From: an uncultured Haloferula sp.
Lineage (GTDB): Bacteria > Verrucomicrobiota > Verrucomicrobiae > Verrucomicrobiales > Akkermansiaceae
NCBI GenBank assembly: GCA_946885645.1
Contig: CAMPGU010000135.1
Span: forward strand, 1-10,504
Reading direction: 5' to 3'
Length of the DNA stretch: 10,504 bases
Of this stretch, positions 8,401-10,504 are shown piece after piece. Position numbers and translations under genes: made by a program. How positions within the stretch are numbered: the first letter of the stretch is position 1; every line of letters starts with the position of its first letter. A model generated the notes under the pieces. The model saw nothing but the letters and a program-made list of their open reading frames with translations, did not search any database and was not told where the DNA came from.

Positions 8401-8986
8401 GCGCCAGATCTGCTGTCACCCGGGCCTCATCGATCCGAAGTATCTCAAGGAAGAGTCCGCCAAGATGGAGTCCCTCTTCTATCTCCTGGACCAGCTCCAC
8501 GAGGAAGGCCACAAGGTGCTCGTCTTCTCGCAGTTCGTCTCGATGCTGGACCTCATCAAGGCCCGCCTCGAGCTCGAAGCGCGGCCCTTCCACTACCTCA
8601 CCGGCCAGACCAAGGACCGCAAGGGCGAGATCGAGCGTTTCCAGACGACCAAGGACCCGTCCGTCTTCATGCTCTCGCTGAAGGCCGGTGGCGCCGGTCT
8701 GAACCTGACCTCGGCCTCCTACGTCATCCTCTACGATCCGTGGTGGAACCCGGCGGTGGAGAACCAGGCCATCGACCGGACGCACCGTATCGGCCAGAAG
8801 AACAAGGTCATCGCCTACCGCCTGCTCACCCGCGACACGGTGGAAGAGAAGATCCGCATCCTCCAGCACCAGAAGACCCAGCTCGTGACCAACGTGCTTG
8901 GCGACGAAGGCTTCGCCTCGAACCTGGGCCTGGAAGACCTGCAGTTCATCCTCAACCACGGCGGCGAGGAAGAGGAGCCGAGCTGA
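5495..8986 (+). CDS. SNF2-family DEAD/DEAH-box helicase/ATPase with degenerate SWIM-like N-terminus
   Basis: A 1163-residue SNF2-type ATPase, a family that uses ATP to translocate on double-stranded DNA and displace or remodel bound proteins. Motifs in order: I, DDMGLGKT, with Walker lysine K726; Ia, VLVVCPKSVLDVW, near 751; II, DEGQ at 822-825; III, LTGTPIENR from 849; IV, VLVFSQF near 1008; V, LKAGGAGLNLT at 1062-1072; VI, QAIDRTHRIGQ at 1091-1101. All look functional. Residues 35-85 resemble a SWIM zinc-binding domain, but only C67 and C78 remain of the CxC...CxH ligands; A69 and Y80 replace the others. Residues 90-690 form a long region without motifs I recognise, as in other large bacterial SNF2 proteins. 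The start at ATG 5495 opens a plausible helix (MNPDRATLNFLNSF); see the TTG alternative at 5393. It diverges from the metallo-hydrolase gene and is followed by a terminator. Partners are unknown; no defence or restriction genes flank it. Confidence 0.95.
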   Translation: MNPDRATLNFLNSFPEDARKRGEKLQKDGAVTQIFGNHLFIQGRVEDEAGTFRTSLRLQGNRWFGSCTAEDDLVSGACQYATMMERMHRGEDLPESPNEFDDTPVLDIIEEKLGRELDDKEADFVSKIEKRYRRYVIEGELHDHDMVRITPRWEITTYEPLELWPMPPGDILEFWNYLAYAFYKKKLPYPDFMNVITDLAHVQKKMADWEQEREVASWYDRIEQVNERPPQDPPVEVSFRLVATINEARLESKEGAGPWTQIREKGEIERLVTMHHQAALRMDAPSQVLWEHFLSYYREQSETTFDFDQEEACRFMNRVFRQPALKGYLVNLDEREFKVVTEALEWVCEDDPYDPNSFALQLVTASGENVSHSVRMLPGRKELYQSDETVFPGPPRWLEETEVMPRYLIPKRVIDSLEGVEFLRKIGASLPESLKKRVVDLELKPKFELKLVAGLTAAETEHLVVDVTAIESKDRRTERLTKEGWELVEQAPLKGKQLLRFAREDLYPVPRLLDEMGLTYDEKLVSFKSRITKQFPEKFAEWIKAMPESVELDIDLRLKSILSDPVTAAVRFEVINQEIDWFDLRIVIDVEGVNLSKAQIRQLVAARGGYVRMDDGSWMRLEIKLDADQREAVTRLGLDPFDLSGETHRMHALQLADPKAADVFDPKAWKRIKDRAGDIQIEVTPEVPTKLNATLRPYQVEGFHFLAYLATNGFGGILADDMGLGKTIQSLTYVLWLIDEAEKNKEPHRPVLVVCPKSVLDVWASEAVKFAPGVRVKVLRNREDLNVKETQEDIDMLVLNYAQLRVCGDLLNEIKWLTTILDEGQQIKNPDSKAAKCARELDSANRLVLTGTPIENRLLDMWSLMAFAMPGVLGSRAYFKKRFDKRKDPLSQNRLAARLRPFLLRRTKLQVAQDLPPRTEEEVYSKMENIQQELYKAELKRIQKALLGLDSDEAVKKNSFAILQGLMRLRQICCHPGLIDPKYLKEESAKMESLFYLLDQLHEEGHKVLVFSQFVSMLDLIKARLELEARPFHYLTGQTKDRKGEIERFQTTKDPSVFMLSLKAGGAGLNLTSASYVILYDPWWNPAVENQAIDRTHRIGQKNKVIAYRLLTRDTVEEKIRILQHQKTQLVTNVLGDEGFASNLGLEDLQFILNHGGEEEEPS

Positions 8987-9016
8987 TAGCGACCGGCTAA
9001 CTGCGGTGATTTCAAG

Positions 9017-9048
9017 ACGGCCGTCCTTTCCAAGGGGCGGCCGTTTTT
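9017..9048 (+). terminator. Intrinsic terminator of the SNF2 gene
   Basis: A 10-bp stem: ACGGCCG pairs with CGGCCGT, extended inward by TCC with GGG (one T-G wobble). The loop is TTTCCAAG and a run of five T follows at 9044-9048. It lies 30 bases after the SNF2 stop codon. It differs in sequence from the repeat hairpins further on. Confidence 0.82.
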
Positions 9049-9106
9049 CATTCGGGGTGCATCGGCAGATGGAAGCACGCGGATCTGGTGGTCCCGGACC
9101 GGTGCC

Positions 9107-9279
9107 AGCGACAGGAATGTCGCTGCTCCTTATGCTGTCGCAGAGGCGAAGCCCTCACGCTCCCGCCGAAGCGAAGCCCTCACGCTCCCGCCGAAGCGAA
9201 GCCCCCGCGCTCCGCCGAAGCGAAGCCCCTACGCTTCCGCAGGAGCGAAGCGGTAAGGAGCGGGGACATTCCTGTCCCC
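9107..9279. repeat. Array unit 1 (L1 - five monomers - R1)
   Basis: L1 at 9107-9124 and R1 at 9262-9279 enclose five monomers. The second and third are identical 25-mers; the fifth is the most divergent (TTCCGCAGGAGCGAAGC). There is no R hairpin before L1, so the array begins with L. Confidence 0.9.
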
Positions 9280-9298
9280 GTAGGGCACGTCCCCCGCC

Positions 9299-9449
9299 AG
9301 CGACAGGAATGTCGCTGCTCCTTATGCTGCCGCCCGAGGCGAAGCCCTTCCTGCTCCGCCGAAGCAAAGTCCCCACGCTCCCGCCAAAGCGAAGCTCCCA
9401 CGCTCCCGCCCGAAGCGAAGCAGTAAGGAGCGGGGACATTCTTGTCCCC
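9299..9449. repeat. Array unit 2 (L2 - four monomers - R2)
   Basis: L2 at 9299-9316, R2 at 9432-9449. The R2 loop is TTCT instead of TTCC, the only change among the nine hairpins; the stem is intact. Monomers carry several substitutions (GAAGCAAAG, CCAAAGCGAAG). Confidence 0.9.
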
Positions 9450-9467
9450 GTCGGGCACGTCCCCCTC

Positions 9468-9594
9468 AGCGACAGGAATGTCGCTGCTCCTTATGCTGTC
9501 GCCCGAGGCGAAGCCCCTCACTCTTCCCGCCGAAGCGAAGCCCCCACGCTCCCGCCGAAGCGAAGCGGTAAGGAGCGGGGACATTCCTGTCCCC
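9468..9594. repeat. Array unit 3 (L3 - three monomers - R3)
   Basis: The shortest unit: L3 at 9468-9485, R3 at 9577-9594, only three monomers. Unit length steps down by about 24 bp from unit 1 to 2 to 3, as expected for loss or gain of whole monomers. Confidence 0.9.
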
Positions 9595-9612
9595 GTTCGG
9601 CACGTCCCCCAC

Positions 9613-9785
9613 AGCGACAGGAATGTCGCTGCTCCTTATGCTGCCGCCCGAGGCGAAGCCTTTCATGTTCCGCCAAAGCGAAGCCCTCATGCTCCGCCAA
9701 AGCGAAGCCCTCATGCTCCGCCAAAACGGAGCCCCCACGCTCTCGCCGAAGCGAAGCGGTAAGGAGCGGGGACATTCCTGTCCCC
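9613..9785. repeat. Array unit 4 (L4 - five monomers - R4)
   Basis: L4 at 9613-9630, R4 at 9768-9785. The inner monomers share a private variant (CATGCTCCGCCAAAGCGAAG) not found in units 1 to 3, which suggests local tandem duplication inside this unit. Confidence 0.9.
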
Positions 9786-9803
9786 GTTCGCCACGTCCAC
9801 CCC

Positions 9804-9935
9804 AGCGACAGGAATGTCGCTGCTCCTTATGCTGCCGCCAGAGGCGAAGCCGCTTATGCTGCCGCCCGAGGCGAAGCCCATACTCCCGCCCGAGGCGAAG
9901 CCCCTCATGCTCCCGCCCGAGGCGAGAGCTCCTGC
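9804..9935. repeat. Array unit 5, incomplete (L5 - about four monomers, no R)
   Basis: L5 at 9804-9821 is perfect, but no R hairpin follows before the stop codon of the RDD gene at 9936. Its monomers use the CCGAGGCGAAGC variant that is normally found only in the first position after L. A second copy of CTTATGCTGCCGCC near 9851, without its hairpin, looks like a partial duplication. Confidence 0.85.
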
Positions 9936-10433
9936 CTATCGCTCCGCCACCGCTGTCTTGGAAAGCGAGTCGTGCCAGGCCCGGTTGCCGTTCGTGAAGA
10001 AAGCCCAGATGAAACCGAGATAGAAAGGGGCCGCGGACAGAAACTTGGCGGCATTTCGTGTGAGCACCTGGCGCAGGCTCAGGTGCCGCTTGTCCCGGTC
10101 CACGCAGCAGCAAACGCGGATACCCAGGATTTTCTTCCCGTACGTGCCGCGCCACGAGGAAAGTTCCGCCACGATGCAATAGACGACCCAGATGGCGAGG
10201 GCCGCGAGCGTGATCACGGTGAGCGCGATCCCGGGATCGATGTCAGGGACGCCGCCGATCTTTCGGTCGGCAAAAAGATTGATTCCCAAGAACTTGGTGG
10301 AGATGAAGAAGAGCGCCAGATAGATCGGCAGAACGTCGATCACGAAAGCCATGGCTCGCTTGAAGCCGTTCGCGGGCCGGTAGGTCAGATAAAGCACTCT
10401 CCATGATGAGCGGATCGAAGGGCCTTTCGTCAA
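9936..10433 (-). CDS. RDD-family integral membrane protein
   Basis: A 165-residue membrane protein of the RDD family. Membrane segments are at about 27-48, 66-90 and 130-148. Family signatures are visible: FKRAMAFVIDVLPIYLALFF (R25, D33), then WRGTYGKKILGIRV (94-107), then RNAAKFLSAAPFYLGFIWAF, and the typical ending NRAWHDSLSKTAVA. RDD proteins are small bundles of membrane helices; a few are linked to ion transport, but most have no known role. An unusual triple cysteine (108-110) sits just after the GIRV motif. The start is uncertain: 10433 is a TTG without a clear ribosome site, and a GTG at 10397 is an alternative that removes 12 residues; the family would normally begin close to the RPANGFKRA segment. 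The gene converges on the SNF2 gene across the repeat array. Positions 10434-10504 show no gene. Confidence 0.85.
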   Translation of the reverse strand: MTKGPSIRSSWRVLYLTYRPANGFKRAMAFVIDVLPIYLALFFISTKFLGINLFADRKIGGVPDIDPGIALTVITLAALAIWVVYCIVAELSSWRGTYGKKILGIRVCCCVDRDKRHLSLRQVLTRNAAKFLSAAPFYLGFIWAFFTNGNRAWHDSLSKTAVAER

Positions 10434-10504
10434 ATCCAGATGCGGTGCGGCGCAAATTGCATTCCGCTGCGGCAGCTTTCTGCGGCTACTTCTTTTGCCT
10501 GAGC

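Larger units (their letters stand above)
9254..9829. repeat. Four R-L composite hairpins (9254-9324, 9424-9493, 9569-9638, 9760-9829)
   Basis: Each adjacent R and L can also pair with each other across the spacer. TAAGGAGC pairs with GCTCCTTA, and ACATTCCTGT pairs with ACAGGAATGT. Over 22 positions this gives 20 Watson-Crick pairs, one G-T wobble and one mismatch, with a loop of about 26 bases. As RNA from either strand this could stall polymerase or protect a 3' end from exonucleases, which is a known effect of paired REP elements. None carries a downstream T-run. Confidence 0.8.
9107..9935. repeat. BIME-like array: alternating inverted REP-type hairpins with internal tandem monomers
   Basis: Nine perfect 7-bp hairpins alternate in orientation. 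The L type (AGCGACA-GGAA-TGTCGCT) starts at 9107, 9299, 9468, 9613 and 9804. The R type (GGGGACA-TTCC-TGTCCCC) starts at 9262, 9432, 9577 and 9768. L read on the minus strand has the same layout as R: TAAGGAGC, then the stem, with loop TTCC. GGAG therefore stands one base before the stem in both, like the conserved tetranucleotide (GTAG or a variant) beside REP hairpins. Between L and R lie 3-5 copies of a monomer of about 24 bp with consensus CGCTCCCGCCGAAGCGAAGC; between R and the next L is a conserved 18-19 base spacer (GGCACGTCCCC core). The array fills the gap between two convergent genes. Known: REP pairs of this kind are moved by RAYT transposases encoded elsewhere. The mobilisation here is inference. 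No gene in this stretch can be supported. Confidence 0.93.

Noticed and set aside
5435..8959. A minus-strand open frame of 1174 codons opposite the SNF2 gene
   Set aside because: The plus strand encodes a full SNF2 protein with all motifs. The antisense product is rich in Leu, His, Val and Arg with no domain, a usual shadow in GC-rich DNA.
5495..8986. SNF2 protein as part of an anti-phage system such as DISARM
   Set aside because: No methylase, DUF1998, PLD or other partner genes are present; the neighbours are a metallo-hydrolase and an RDD protein.
9107..9935. CRISPR array
   Set aside because: Repeats alternate in orientation, spacers are themselves repeats rather than unique sequence, and no cas gene is nearby.

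Overview
The window is GC-rich and gene-dense. It looks like a chromosomal segment from the PVC group, most likely Verrucomicrobiota. That assignment is inference. It rests on the pairing of a DUF4175-like membrane protein with an exported prenyltransferase-repeat protein, a combination typical of Planctomycetes and Verrucomicrobia, and on the near absence of Shine-Dalgarno sequences in front of several good genes.

Positions 1-4473 hold four minus-strand genes read from right to left: a large DUF4175-like inner-membrane protein with a periplasmic coiled coil, a small exported Gly/Pro-rich protein, an exported alpha-barrel (prenyltransferase/squalene-oxidase repeat) protein, and the start of another exported protein that runs off the left edge. 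Each junction is a 4-base ATGA overlap, so the four products are probably made together and may form one envelope system of unknown function.

Positions 4607-5218 (minus) encode a metallo-beta-lactamase-fold hydrolase of the glyoxalase II type with all metal ligands intact. Diverging from it, 5495-8986 (plus) encodes a 1163-residue SNF2-family helicase with all main motifs and a degenerate SWIM-like N-terminus. An intrinsic terminator follows at 9017-9048.

The convergent gap between the SNF2 gene and a minus-strand RDD-family membrane protein (9936-10433) holds the most striking structure: a two-level repeat array of about 830 bp. Nine short perfect hairpins of two types alternate L-R-L-R-L-R-L-R-L. 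The two types are inverted versions of the same REP-like element, and both carry GGAG next to the stem. Between each L and the following R lie 3 to 5 tandem copies of a GC-rich monomer of about 24 bp. This is the architecture of a BIME-type array (paired REP sequences mobilised by a RAYT transposase), combined with an internal minisatellite. The long open frames that cross it are almost certainly not genes.
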